Source: Nocardiopsis sp. CNR-923 (GTDB lineage Bacteria; Actinomycetota; Actinomycetes; Streptosporangiales; Streptosporangiaceae). Taken from it: a DNA stretch of 41,627 bases. The stretch is from contig NZ_MKKC01000092.1 in NCBI RefSeq assembly GCF_001942255.1, forward strand, positions 1-41,627. The letters run 5' to 3'. Of the stretch, positions 1 through 8,582 are shown piece after piece; position 1 is the first letter of the stretch; every line of letters begins with the position of its first letter. A program made the translations under genes and the position numbers. The notes beneath the pieces are model-generated. The model saw only the letters and a list, made by a program, of their open reading frames with translations. It did not search any database and had not been told where the DNA came from.

Positions 1-2
1 GC

Positions 3-89
3 AAGGCCTCCACTTTCCTGGCCATGCTCGGCATCGCCTGCATCCTCATCTGCTACAAGCACCTGGCAAAGCATGCTGATGGCTTTTGA
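3..89 (+). pseudogene. IS5-family transposase, C-terminal end (truncated by window)
   Basis: An open frame runs in from the left edge and ends at TGA 87-89. It encodes about 28 residues, including ASTFLAMLGIACILICYKHL. A hydrophobic, Cys-containing tail of this kind (…F…A…ILICY…L) is typical of the C-terminus of actinobacterial IS5-family DDE transposases. The stop codon overlaps the putative terminal repeat, as expected where a transposase runs to the end of its IS. Only the tail is visible, so catalytic residues cannot be checked and activity is unknown. Family assignment rests on this short tail and is moderately secure. Confidence 0.6.
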
Positions 90-102
90 GATGAGCTCTC
101 AG
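88..102 (+). repeat. Right terminal repeat of the IS5-like element
   Basis: The sequence gagatgagctctcag follows directly on the transposase stop. Immediately after it, sequence homologous to the intact gene at 7635-8204 begins in mid-codon context. An IS boundary is the simplest reading. The partner repeat and any target duplication lie outside the window. Confidence 0.5.
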
Positions 103-310
103 CCCCCCCAATGTGGAAGGGGGAATCGGTGTGCACTGGGACCTCCCCTACAACGAGCTGGACCAGTCCTGGTTCCACCTCGGCCTGGGCAAGGACGCCC
201 CTCGGGAGGTGAAAGCGGTCAAGCTGCGCGAGTTGATGAGCTTCCCGAACTGGTCCGTCGCTCCCGAGCCGCTCCGCAGCCAGGCCGAGGAATCCCTCCG
301 CCACACCTGA
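103..310 (+). pseudogene. Truncated duplicate of the 7635-8204 gene (C-terminal third)
   Basis: From about 104 to the TGA at 308-310 the frame encodes about 68 residues that closely match the C-terminus of the intact protein at 7635-8204. Shared stretches include WDLPYNELDQ, WFHLGL, KDAPREVK and VKLRELMSFP, and both end in a similar LRxT tail. The upstream two thirds are missing and the break coincides with the IS5-like end, so the copy was probably cut by the IS. A GTG at 113 could start a 65-residue product, but no convincing ribosome binding site precedes it. It indicates that a related locus lay, or lies, to the left. Confidence 0.8.
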
Positions 311-401
311 CTCGACCGAGGCGGGAGTAGGCCCAACCGTATCCTCGCACCGAGCCGGACCGGCGCAGGGTGAAGGTCGTCCGCGAGGACCGGGATCCGC
401 C

Positions 402-902
402 CTACTCGCCGACGAACGTCTGGGCGAGCAGTTCCTTGGCCAGATCCGTGGCGAGCAGCGCCAGTGCCTCCCCGTTACGGCCCGGGCCGAAGGCGGATCC
501 CGGGGAAACCCGTGCGGCGAGCTCTTCCAACAGTCCGGCGACGATCATCGCGCGCAGCTCCGTGATGACCACGTCGCGGGACGGCCCATCGGATGGCCGC
601 TCCTGCAAAGCCCGGTCTCCGTCGAGCCTCCGCCGCAGGTCCGCCGCCCGTTGAGGCAGAGAGATCGGCTCTGACCACCGATCCACGAACTGCCTCGCGG
701 TGAGCGAGTGCTCGAACGGATCAGGAGTTCCACGCACCGTTTCGGACGGCACCGGAGTGGTGCCCGCCAGGACCGAACGCAGATTCCGCAACGCGGCATC
801 GACCCGCGCCGACGGGCTGTCCACGTCCGGCATCGCGTCGAGGACGCCGATCGCGGCGTCCCGTAGACGCACGTACTCGACTCGAATCCTGTCGTCGGGC
901 AT
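402..902 (-). CDS. Hypothetical protein, 166 aa
   Basis: I do not recognise this family. The protein starts MPDDRIRVEYVRLRDAAIGV and looks soluble and largely helical, with no signal peptide or membrane segment. The ATG at 902 was chosen because GGGAAG lies just upstream and the 34 residues before it look non-coding. An upstream in-frame start at 1004 is possible. Codon use is strongly G/C at third positions. The gene converges on the truncated duplicate ending at 310 and is divergent from the large toxin-like gene at 1413. Its position beside a toxin-type locus hints at an accessory role, but nothing in the sequence shows a function. Confidence 0.6.
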   Translation of the reverse strand: MPDDRIRVEYVRLRDAAIGVLDAMPDVDSPSARVDAALRNLRSVLAGTTPVPSETVRGTPDPFEHSLTARQFVDRWSEPISLPQRAADLRRRLDGDRALQERPSDGPSRDVVITELRAMIVAGLLEELAARVSPGSAFGPGRNGEALALLATDLAKELLAQTFVGE

Positions 903-1139
903 CTCTGCTTCCCATCCTCCCCGGCCTGCGTTCGGTACCTCTTCGAGGTCTGGATGCCCCTCGTCGCCATGCTTCCCGGAGCGATCGCCGGACAGCCTGA
1001 ACACCAGCCGCTGCGCAATTTCAGGCGTTTCGTCTATGTATGATGCCGTATCATCCGGTCTGTTGTGATGCCCCTTGCCTATCGCGACGCCGCCTTCACC
1101 ATTCGGTAGCCAGTCGGGAGGATGCCTATGCCTTCGCGA
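903..1139. other. Intergenic stretch, no supported gene
   Basis: It lies upstream of the hypothetical gene ending its coding at 902. It contains less biased sequence around 1020-1080, including AT-richer bases near 1035-1065, which could hold a promoter for the minus-strand gene. I see no clear -10/-35 pair, repeat or RNA gene. Confidence 0.3.
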
Positions 1140-1364
1140 TCACGTTAGGCCAAGGACTAGATCCACGTCGACCGGTGATCTCGCGACGGATGCGACCTCA
1201 TAGACACGCTCAGTCACCACGTTTCCGTGGCCGACGACGGAGGTGCGCTCCGGCACCGCCGAAACCCCGAACCAGCTGAGCCCACGCGGACGAAAGTGTT
1301 CGCGCACCCCCGACTCCACAAGGTCGTGGACAAGACGCAGGAACGCACGACTCTCCGCGAGCAT
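1140..1364 (-). CDS. Possible small hypothetical protein, 74 aa
   Basis: A minus-strand frame from ATG 1364 to TGA at 1140 encodes a balanced, non-repetitive protein (LAESRAFLRLVHDLVESGV near the start) with about 70% G/C at third positions. That is weaker than in the neighbouring genes. It would be divergent from the large gene starting at 1413. No family is recognised and no strong ribosome binding site is visible. It could equally be non-coding sequence between two divergent genes. Confidence 0.3.
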   Translation of the reverse strand: MLAESRAFLRLVHDLVESGVREHFRPRGLSWFGVSAVPERTSVVGHGNVVTERVYEVASVARSPVDVDLVLGLT

Positions 1365-1412
1365 CCGATTCGGGATCGGTCTTCCGGAGAACGCCCCGAG
1401 GAGCAGTCAGTG

Positions 1413-4400
1413 ATGGACGAGTACACACGGTTGTCGCGTGAGTGGGAGGCGGCCCGCGGCGAGGACGTGCGGTCCAGGCTGGAAGCGGACCTGATGGACG
1501 CCGCGAGGAACATCGTGGCCCACGGCCAGACCCCACCGCTTCCACCCTGGGCGAACGGTCCTCTGGGAAGCTCCTCATGGCGCAGCAGGTGGACCTTCCA
1601 GTACGCCTCGACCGGGTCCGATGGGTGGAAGCTGTCCGAAGCCGACAACGAGCTCGCCTTCCGATGGGAGATCCTCCCGCGGGCGATGACACGCGTGAGC
1701 AGGCCGACGACGCCGGTAGTCGCCTACATCGGTGGGCAGGCGGCCTCCGGCAAGAGCACGGCCCAACACGCTGCCATGCAGCGCTTGGGGACCGAAGGCG
1801 CCCTCATCGCCGACTTCGATGCCATGCTCGAGTTCTCCCCGGTGTACCGGACACTGATGGCGCAGGACGACCGCACCGCCGCCAGACAGGTCGGCGGTGA
1901 CGCATGGGTGTGGATGAACAAGATCATCGACGCCGCCCTGCAGAATGGACTGAACCTCATCCGCGAGAGCGCGATGGGCGGCGCGGAGGGTGTGGTCCGG
2001 GACTCCGCGCGGTTCCACGCGGTCGGCTATCGGGTGGAAGCCGACGTGATGGCAGTCCCCGAAGCGATCAGCAGGCTCTCGATCCTCAACCGCTACCAGC
2101 GGATGCGAGATCAGGACGGGTACGGTCGCCTGGTCGCCAGACCCATTCACGACGACGCGTTCACCGGTATCCCTCAGACCATGCGGGCCATCGACGAACT
2201 GGCGTTCCTCGACGCGGTCACCCTCCGCAGGTGGGGTGGCGACGTGGCCTACTCCAACTCCCTGGATGCCGAGGGGGATTGGCGGGGCCCCGCGAGGGCC
2301 GAGGAGATCATGGAGGAGGAACGGCTCCGACCGTTCACCGAGGAAGAGGCCCGCTGGTTCCGGGAGACCTACGCCTACCTCGAAGCCAACCTCGCGGACG
2401 AGTTCCGGCCGGAACTCCGGGAGATCGCCGCATTGGCCGCACGGCACGGTGTCGACGTCGTTCCGCAGACCCCTTCCACCGACCGTGCCCGCGAAGCGAG
2501 CGCACGGGACACGGACTCCGCGGTCGAGGAGTCGCAGGCGGCACCCCTCCAGGAGCGCGAGCGGTTGCTCCAGGACTATCAGCGGCGCTTGGCCGAGACA
2601 CACCCCGCCGAAGGCGAGGCCGTCTGGCAGGAGTTCTCCGAGGAGTGGGCGCAGCTCGCCCGACAGAACGGCGCCGACCGGACCGGCCTTCGGATTCTCG
2701 CCTACTGCACCGAGTGGAACCCTCACAAGGGCGGCATCGTGGCCGTCAACCGCAACCTCGTCGAAGGCCTCGCGGCCGCCGGGCATGAGGTCTTCGTGCG
2801 CGTCGGGCACGAGGTGCCACCCGACGTCCCTGGCAGCCGCATCCACCTCATCGGGCCTCGACAGTACGACCCCGACCGCGGCGAGCAGGAACAGCTCGTC
2901 TACGACGGCGAGGACCTGCCGTCGAACGTGGACGCCATCATCGGGCACAGCCGCTACTCCGGTCCCGAAGCCTTGCAGGTGCGCGACCAACTGTACCCGG
3001 ACACCCCGTTCGTGCAGGTGGTCCACATGGTGACCGGAGCGTTGGCCCGAGTAGCGAAGCGGCCGGACCTGGAGGTGGAGTTCGAAGGCATCGAACGCCG
3101 CATGGTCGCCGCCGCCGACATGGTAGCGGCGGTCGGCCCGACGCTGGAGAAGGAAGCCCGGCGGATCGCCGCCACCAACCCGGGCGATCATGTTCCCGCA
3201 GTCCACCAGATCATTCCCGGCGTTCCTTTCGAGGAGCAGCGTCTCCCGCCCTGGGATGGGGAACGGACACGCCAGGTGTTGCTGATCGGCCGTGGCGACG
3301 CCCCGCAGAAGGGCGCCCACCACGCCGCTCTCATGGTCCGCCAGCTGTTGGACGAGGATATCGACGTCCAGCTGACCGTTCGCGGCGCCTCCCCGGAGAC
3401 TGTGGAGGAGGTGAAGGAGCGGCTGTCCGCCATCGCGGGACGGGAGGTCGTGGTCAAGCCGTTCTCGATCGATCGCGACGAGCTCCTGGCCGACATGCGG
3501 CAAGCCGACGTGATGGTCATGCCCTCGCGGGCGGAGGGCTTCGGGCTGGTCGGGCTGGAGGGCGCGGGCGCGGGACTGCCTGTCGTGTTGCCCACCACGA
3601 GCGGAGTCGGGACGTACTTCGGCGACCCGAGTCGCTTCCCGCCCGAGCTCACTCGCCTCATGCTGGTCGAGCAGGGCTTCGAGGACGAGGTGGACGTCGA
3701 GCGCTGGAACGCGAATCTGCGCGAGATCCTGCTCGACATCCCTACGGCTCGGGAGAACGCTCTTGCCCTGCAACGCATCCTGAGCGAGGCCGACACGACG
3801 TGGGTGGGCGCGGCCCAGTCCCTGGCGGCCGGAATCCGGGCGCTACCGGCTCGCGGCGTGCCGCGCCCCAAGGTTCCCGAGATGCCCGCGGTGACGGGCG
3901 ACGGCTGGGTGAACTGCGCTGAAGGCCACTCGCACTGGGGCCGCTTCGGTGCCGCCGGGCTGCTGCCCGTACACCGTGCCGCGAACGGTGAGACGTTCGT
4001 CCTCATGCATCACCGAGGCACGGACACCGACCAGGGAGGAACCTGGGCTCTGCTCGGAGGCGCGCGCGACCACGGAGAGTCTCCGGCCGAGGCCGCCATC
4101 CGCGAGGCCGCCGAAGAGAGCACCCTCGGCCGCGCCGACGTCCACGTCGAGCGGGTCGTTCGAAACGATCACGGCGGCTGGTCGTACGACACCGTGATCG
4201 CTTCGGTCGACCGGCGAGTGCCGGTCGAGCCGGTCGACGGCGAGACGATGGCCCTGGCGTGGGTCCCGGTCTCCGAAGTCCAGAACCTGAACCTTCACCC
4301 CGGCTTCGCCGAGAGCTGGCCGAGGGTCCAGACCGAACTCGACTCGGTGCTCAACGGCGAGCAGGCCACCCTCGCCACCATGCCTCGCACCAGCGCGCTC

Positions 4401-5768
4401 CCGCTGCCCGCACACCCGGTCACCGGTGCGCGCGTGGTCGCCAGGCAGACGCTCGACTACGGTGACGGCATCTCGAACAGGGAACTGGCCACGTTCGACG
4501 ACGGAACCCGAGCCGTTTACGAGAAGTACACCCAGACCGAGAACGCCAGAACCAAGGTGCTCGACTCGCACGTCGGCCAAGCCGTGGGTGCCCGCGTCCC
4601 GCTGTCGCACCCAGTGGGGCTCCGTGAGGTCTATACCGACCACATGCCTGGTGAACCGGCGTCCGCTCGACATCGGAATCTGTCCGACCTGGCGGACCAA
4701 GGGCTGACCGCGACCCGCGACGGCGTGTTCCTCGGTCTGTACCACTCGCTGACCGTCGTCCACGGCGTGACCACCGACCAGCTCGTCCTCGGGGGACGGG
4801 AGAGTCTGATCGCGGCCGCCGCCGGCGCCGCCTCTCAGGCTCCCCTCCCAGACGTGGCGAATCCGTTCGTCCGTACATTCTTCCGGGACGTCGAGCCGCA
4901 CGTGTTCTCCTGGGTGGACAATCCGATCTCCCCCGCCGACATCGAGATCATGCGGCGGCAGCTCGAGGGCCTGCGCCCCCTGTTCGACCAGCTCGGTCGG
5001 CCCGACCTGTTCCATGCTCGCATGGAGCGGTTCGGCCAGGTGGCGGAGCACGCGAGCGGAACCGATCGGCTGCTGCCCAGAGCACCTGGCCACCAGCTCG
5101 TGTTGCCGGACCAGGCTTCCGAGGAGCACTACCGTCTGCCCCCGTCCCTGGGCTCGCCGGAGCGGATCGACCATCAGCGTATCGGCGAGGCATTGCTGAC
5201 TGACGACGGCCGCACCACCAGTACCAGCCAGGCGAAGACCATAGCGATCGAGACCCTCGCCCAGCGGATGCGCACCCCAACCAGAGAGCTCGCTCTCTCC
5301 GCGATTGGCCTGAACGTCGGAACGGACATGGTGGAGAGGCTGGGCGATCACCGATACGTCCTCGTACCGTTCAACGAGCAATACCCGTCCATGGGGGCCG
5401 ATGTCCTGCACGTCGACGAACTCGACCCGGCCGAGCCCAAACACGCCCCGGGCAGGGTCGTGCGCATGGACCAGCCCGAGGCCGATACCCTGGTACGCCA
5501 GATCGCGGTCAGCGAAGTAATGGGCGCCTGGTCCTACGGCTCCAACAACAACGCGCGCGTACTGGCGATCCAGGAGGTCACCCAAGAGGAGTTCGGCCGC
5601 CCCCAAGTCCTGGGGTGGGACACGGACCCGGAAATGCGCGACGACGTGAACATGGAACTGGATTACAACCGCGACGCGTTTCGGGACTTCGTGCGCACCC
5701 AGTACGAGATGACCCAGGAGATGCTGCCCAACGCGGCGTCTCAGAGTTGGTCGGCTATCGGGCCCTGA
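1413..5768 (+). CDS. Giant multidomain protein, 5' part: zeta-toxin kinase, GT4 glycosyltransferase, Nudix, kinase-like
   Basis: About 1450 residues. The zeta-type kinase (UDP-GlcNAc kinase family) has P-loop GGQAASGKST at about residues 107-116, then DFDAMLEFSPVYR and the family's aGY…V pattern. A GT4 glycosyltransferase domain starts near residue 427 (LRILAYCTEWNPHKGG) and includes PSRAEGFGLVGLEG before ending near 800. A Nudix box follows at about 883-905 (GGARDHGES…REAAEE). A kinase-like or phosphotransferase-like region lies at about 1005-1140 (FDDGTRAVYEKY, QAVGARVP). No signal peptide is seen. The start at 1413, or GTG at 1410, is preceded by GAGGAG; a start at 1227 would add low-quality residues. 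The frame stops at 5768 just inside an ADP-ribosyltransferase region that continues in another frame, so the gene is probably one of about 2016 codons (see 5726-7462). Confidence 0.85.
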   Translation: MDEYTRLSREWEAARGEDVRSRLEADLMDAARNIVAHGQTPPLPPWANGPLGSSSWRSRWTFQYASTGSDGWKLSEADNELAFRWEILPRAMTRVSRPTTPVVAYIGGQAASGKSTAQHAAMQRLGTEGALIADFDAMLEFSPVYRTLMAQDDRTAARQVGGDAWVWMNKIIDAALQNGLNLIRESAMGGAEGVVRDSARFHAVGYRVEADVMAVPEAISRLSILNRYQRMRDQDGYGRLVARPIHDDAFTGIPQTMRAIDELAFLDAVTLRRWGGDVAYSNSLDAEGDWRGPARAEEIMEEERLRPFTEEEARWFRETYAYLEANLADEFRPELREIAALAARHGVDVVPQTPSTDRAREASARDTDSAVEESQAAPLQERERLLQDYQRRLAETHPAEGEAVWQEFSEEWAQLARQNGADRTGLRILAYCTEWNPHKGGIVAVNRNLVEGLAAAGHEVFVRVGHEVPPDVPGSRIHLIGPRQYDPDRGEQEQLVYDGEDLPSNVDAIIGHSRYSGPEALQVRDQLYPDTPFVQVVHMVTGALARVAKRPDLEVEFEGIERRMVAAADMVAAVGPTLEKEARRIAATNPGDHVPAVHQIIPGVPFEEQRLPPWDGERTRQVLLIGRGDAPQKGAHHAALMVRQLLDEDIDVQLTVRGASPETVEEVKERLSAIAGREVVVKPFSIDRDELLADMRQADVMVMPSRAEGFGLVGLEGAGAGLPVVLPTTSGVGTYFGDPSRFPPELTRLMLVEQGFEDEVDVERWNANLREILLDIPTARENALALQRILSEADTTWVGAAQSLAAGIRALPARGVPRPKVPEMPAVTGDGWVNCAEGHSHWGRFGAAGLLPVHRAANGETFVLMHHRGTDTDQGGTWALLGGARDHGESPAEAAIREAAEESTLGRADVHVERVVRNDHGGWSYDTVIASVDRRVPVEPVDGETMALAWVPVSEVQNLNLHPGFAESWPRVQTELDSVLNGEQATLATMPRTSALPLPAHPVTGARVVARQTLDYGDGISNRELATFDDGTRAVYEKYTQTENARTKVLDSHVGQAVGARVPLSHPVGLREVYTDHMPGEPASARHRNLSDLADQGLTATRDGVFLGLYHSLTVVHGVTTDQLVLGGRESLIAAAAGAASQAPLPDVANPFVRTFFRDVEPHVFSWVDNPISPADIEIMRRQLEGLRPLFDQLGRPDLFHARMERFGQVAEHASGTDRLLPRAPGHQLVLPDQASEEHYRLPPSLGSPERIDHQRIGEALLTDDGRTTSTSQAKTIAIETLAQRMRTPTRELALSAIGLNVGTDMVERLGDHRYVLVPFNEQYPSMGADVLHVDELDPAEPKHAPGRVVRMDQPEADTLVRQIAVSEVMGAWSYGSNNNARVLAIQEVTQEEFGRPQVLGWDTDPEMRDDVNMELDYNRDAFRDFVRTQYEMTQEMLPNAASQSWSAIGP

Positions 5769-7462
5769 CCTGGGCGGAGGGAGCTCCTCAACCCGAGTGG
5801 GCCGATCAGGAGGTCGGCTCCAGCTTCCAGACTCTCCATCGGCCTTTGGAGAGCTGGTCCGCGGACCGCCAGGTAGCCGCCGACTGGCTGGAAACCCGCG
5901 GTGGTCCAGGGTTGATCCTGGCCGAACGCATGCCGGCAGAGGACGTCCTGTCCGTCCCGTTGACCGGTATGGGCTACCTCGGCCAGAAGGAATGGGTCGC
6001 GCTGTCCAGTGAACGACCGACCCTGCTGGACGGTGTCTCCGTCGGACGGAGTCAGGAACGTGCCGCGGAGCGTACCGCGGCGAGCAGTGTCAACGTCGGT
6101 GGCCCTGCTCTGGGAAGCGGCGAGGACGCCCTGCCGGAGGAGCCGACAAACAGCTCGGACGCCCAGGTCAAGGGCTCTGACCCCCAATGGCAGCCACTGG
6201 AGATCACAGGTCACCAGCTCAACCCCACCGACCTGTTCGACCACCAGACGATCCGGACCCTCGACGGTGAGCAGCACCCGGACTGGTGGCCCCGGGACGA
6301 CTCCGGCTACGCCATCTCCAAGCGCGACCTGGACTTCCTCGGTATCGACCCAGTCCAGATCAAGTGGTTGGCTACCAAGGAAGCCCCGATGGGGATGACC
6401 CCGGAGCTCTATGACCAGTTCGGCACGGAGTTGCTGGAGGCTCTGCAGCGGGACGGCGTCCCACCGGACCAGGTCGACATTCGCCTCAAGGGAACCGGTT
6501 CCGGCTTCTTCTCGGGGATGCACAAGGAGCTGCCCCGACAGGAGGACACGCCGGACAATCCCGAGGCGGTCAAGCGCATGCAGGAATGGTTCGGCGACAG
6601 CGTGGAACGCCCTAAGCGCCGTCCGCATGACTCGATGTGGCGACTCGGTCTGGAGTCCGTGCCGAGCGACTTCGATCTCGACATCAACAGCACCCGCATG
6701 ATCCGTGCCGCCCGCGAGCACTGGAAGGAGCGGCACCCCGACTGCTACCCGGGCGACTTCATGGGCGGGCACGGGTACTTGGACAAAGGCGCCGTCAAGG
6801 GCACCTTCCCGAATCTGGCCGGCTGGACGGACAGATGGGAGAACAAGCTGGGCCGAGAGATCTCCGTGGGGGCCTTTGAGTCCAGTGGGCCCATCAACGC
6901 GACCAAGTTCGGACGCTCGCTCTCCGGGCACTTCCGCAGTACCGACTGGATCATCCACAACTCCGACCAACCCTGGGCCGAACGGTCCAAGAGACAGGCC
7001 CAAAGCTGGCTGTCGGAGTACTGGAACCATTCGCAGGCTCTCATCCAACGCGGTGAGCTGGGACCGAAGACCGCCCCAACGATGCTGGAACTGCATACCC
7101 AGGCCGACCGCATGGCCACGGTGGCCTACGCGGGCCAGGACGAACAGTTCATGGAACACGTCCGAAACCAGACGGTTCAGAAGGCCGTGTTCCAGGCGGG
7201 CCAGCTCGGCGTGGACAACGCCAAACTGCCGTCGCACCCGGCGCAGTTCCTCTCCGCGTCCAAGGAGGAGAAGAAGCGCTACGCGGCCTCGATGAGGCCT
7301 GGCAGGACCCCGAACTCCGGGAAACCCGCAGACACCACCAAGACGGCACCACGCCCCCAGCGGAGGCTGTCTCCCCCGGGTTCAGGGGGCGCCAAGCCGT
7401 CCCCCACCGGCAACAGCCGACACAACCAGGACCAGCAGGAGGGCACTGACATAGAACGGTAG
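5726..7462 (+). CDS. Giant multidomain protein, 3' part: ADP-ribosyltransferase-like and nucleotidyltransferase-like regions
   Basis: This continues the 1413 gene after an apparent one-base loss at 5726. Reading ctg then gcc joins TQEML to AQRGVSELVGYRALTW without a gap. The first region (to about 6060) resembles actinobacterial ADP-ribosyltransferase domains: YRALTW, a SWSADRQVAADWL segment, then PLTGMGYLGQKEWVAL. That last segment is where E-x-E-type residues usually sit; here it reads KEW, so activity is uncertain. A second region (about 6220-7200) has DIRLKGTGSGFFSG and, about 65 residues later, SDFDLDI, as in minimal nucleotidyltransferases with an insertion. The tail is Pro/Lys-rich. 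No in-frame start has a good ribosome binding site, so separate translation (for example TTG near 5750) is less likely. Confidence 0.75.
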   Translation, partial: AQRGVSELVGYRALTWAEGAPQPEWADQEVGSSFQTLHRPLESWSADRQVAADWLETRGGPGLILAERMPAEDVLSVPLTGMGYLGQKEWVALSSERPTLLDGVSVGRSQERAAERTAASSVNVGGPALGSGEDALPEEPTNSSDAQVKGSDPQWQPLEITGHQLNPTDLFDHQTIRTLDGEQHPDWWPRDDSGYAISKRDLDFLGIDPVQIKWLATKEAPMGMTPELYDQFGTELLEALQRDGVPPDQVDIRLKGTGSGFFSGMHKELPRQEDTPDNPEAVKRMQEWFGDSVERPKRRPHDSMWRLGLESVPSDFDLDINSTRMIRAAREHWKERHPDCYPGDFMGGHGYLDKGAVKGTFPNLAGWTDRWENKLGREISVGAFESSGPINATKFGRSLSGHFRSTDWIIHNSDQPWAERSKRQAQSWLSEYWNHSQALIQRGELGPKTAPTMLELHTQADRMATVAYAGQDEQFMEHVRNQTVQKAVFQAGQLGVDNAKLPSHPAQFLSASKEEKKRYAASMRPGRTPNSGKPADTTKTAPRPQRRLSPPGSGGAKPSPTGNSRHNQDQQEGTDIER

Positions 7463-7634
7463 CGGTGCGCTCCGGGGGACACGGCCCCCGCCCGAGCCAG
7501 AAGCCCCGACGATGACATCGCGGACCGGGGTCAACCCCGGACTGGACCACCCCCGGACCGGGAGCACCTCACACGTGGGGGACTGTCTGTCCCCGCACCC
7601 CGACACTGCCCGGACCGAAGAAGGAACCCAGCAC
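7463..7634 (+). promoter_or_regulatory. Intergenic region with three GC hairpins
   Basis: Three inverted repeats lie between the giant gene and its downstream partner: cggggg/cccccg at 7473-7490, ccgggg/ccccgg at 7525-7540, and ggggac/gtcccc at 7578-7594. None is followed by a T tract, so they are not standard intrinsic terminators. They could stabilise or attenuate a shared transcript. GAAGAAGG at about 7617-7624 is the ribosome binding site for the gene at 7635. Confidence 0.5.
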
Positions 7635-8204
7635 ATGCTGCTACCCGCGCTCGTAGCCCGCTCCTACGGAGACCTGACCCCCGACCAGGTGCGATGGCTA
7701 CACGACACGCTCCAACTCGAAGAAGGAACACCCCGCGCCGAGGGCCCTGGAGCAAGAACGAGCATCGCGCACCGCACCTTCACCGACACCGCCTCGAACC
7801 ACCTCGTCCTCGAACTCGGACGCACCGGCGATAACGGGTGGCTCCTCTCCGTGTACTTCGAGGGGGAACGACCCTCGACAGAGACCGTCGAACACCACCG
7901 GCGACTGTTCCGCGGCCTCATCGACCAACTCGGTCTCAGGCTCAGAGAAATCACCCCGGCCGCCACCGCCGACGAGGTTGCCGTCACACCCCCTCAACCC
8001 GCCAACGTGGAGGGGGAAATCGGTGTCTCCTGGGACCTCCCCTACAACGAACTGGACCAGGCCTGGTTCCACCTCGGCCTCCGCAAGGACGCCCCTCGCG
8101 AGGTCAAAGAGGTCAAACTCCGCGAGTTGATGAGCTTCCCGGTCTGGTCCGCCGCCCCCGAACCCCTCCGCAGCCAGGCCGAGGAGTTCCTCCGCAACAC
8201 TTGA
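7635..8204 (+). CDS. Partner protein of the giant gene, 189 aa, unknown family
   Basis: The intact copy of the gene truncated at 103-310. The N-terminal part (about 1-110) appears to be an alpha/beta domain with HLVLELGRTGDNGWLLSVYF. A linker follows, then a conserved C-terminal block (GVSWDLPYNELDQAWFHLGL to the end) that is the part retained in the duplicate. It is soluble, with no signal peptide or membrane segment. ATG 7635 was chosen for its GAAGAAGG site; an ATG at 7512 would translate through the hairpins. It lies in the same direction and immediately after the toxin-like giant gene, and it is duplicated. A protective or antitoxin-like role is an inference from position only; I recognise no known immunity family. 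Confidence 0.75.
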   Translation: MLLPALVARSYGDLTPDQVRWLHDTLQLEEGTPRAEGPGARTSIAHRTFTDTASNHLVLELGRTGDNGWLLSVYFEGERPSTETVEHHRRLFRGLIDQLGLRLREITPAATADEVAVTPPQPANVEGEIGVSWDLPYNELDQAWFHLGLRKDAPREVKEVKLRELMSFPVWSAAPEPLRSQAEEFLRNT

Positions 8205-8281
8205 CCTGGGCGACGCGGCCCCGGCCAGGCTCCACTCACCGTCGCGCTCAGCCGCGACAGCTCAGCGGAAGAGACGCGGGG

Positions 8282-8440
8282 GTGGACGCCGAGGTGTACG
8301 GCTACCTCGACGGCCTGATCGGGCGGAACCCGCAGAGCCCCGGCGTCATCTCCACCGCGATGCAGAATGCGGAGGCGGACCCGCGATGGCGACGCTCGAT
8401 GCGTGCGGAGCGGCCCGCGTGGGTCCGCCCGTGCCGATGA
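8282..8440 (+). pseudogene. Possible small ORF or gene remnant
   Basis: From GTG 8282 an open frame encodes about 52 residues (VDAEVYGYLDGLIGRNPQSP, then a basic tail) that read like real protein rather than random high-GC sequence. No strong ribosome binding site precedes it. It may be the C-terminal remnant of a decayed gene. Function is unknown. Confidence 0.3.
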
Positions 8441-8511
8441 CGCCCGATTCCACACGATCGATCATGACAACGCCGCGGATCGCACAAACGACAAATTGTG
8501 ACGTACTCACA

Positions 8512-8549
8512 AAAAGAGCCCTGAAGAATTCACACTTCAGGGCTCTTTT
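8512..8549. terminator. Strong bidirectional intrinsic terminator
   Basis: A perfect 15-bp stem, aaaagagccctgaag at 8512-8526 and its complement at 8535-8549, encloses an 8-nt loop (aattcaca). It is flanked by A and T tracts on both sides. It sits between the plus-strand toxin-like region and the 3' end of the minus-strand operon (HU gene stop at 8583), so it can end transcription from both directions. Confidence 0.9.
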
Positions 8550-8582
8550 CCTTGACAGCCAATGCTGGCGTAAATTCCATCC

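Noticed and set aside
1575..3773. Long minus-strand frame opposite the giant gene, with similar ones at 3843-5606 and 5741-7237
   Set aside because: Antisense shadows of high-GC coding sequence. Their products are His/Arg/Asp/Val-rich with no domains, while the plus strand has clear motifs.
5700..5770. Programmed -1 frameshift in the giant gene
   Set aside because: No X-XXY-YYZ slippery site is visible, and the same kind of one-base loss occurs in many unrelated genes of the window.
7473..7594. Three hairpins as intrinsic terminators
   Set aside because: None is followed by a T tract, and the downstream gene is in the same direction. Kept only as possible RNA structure.
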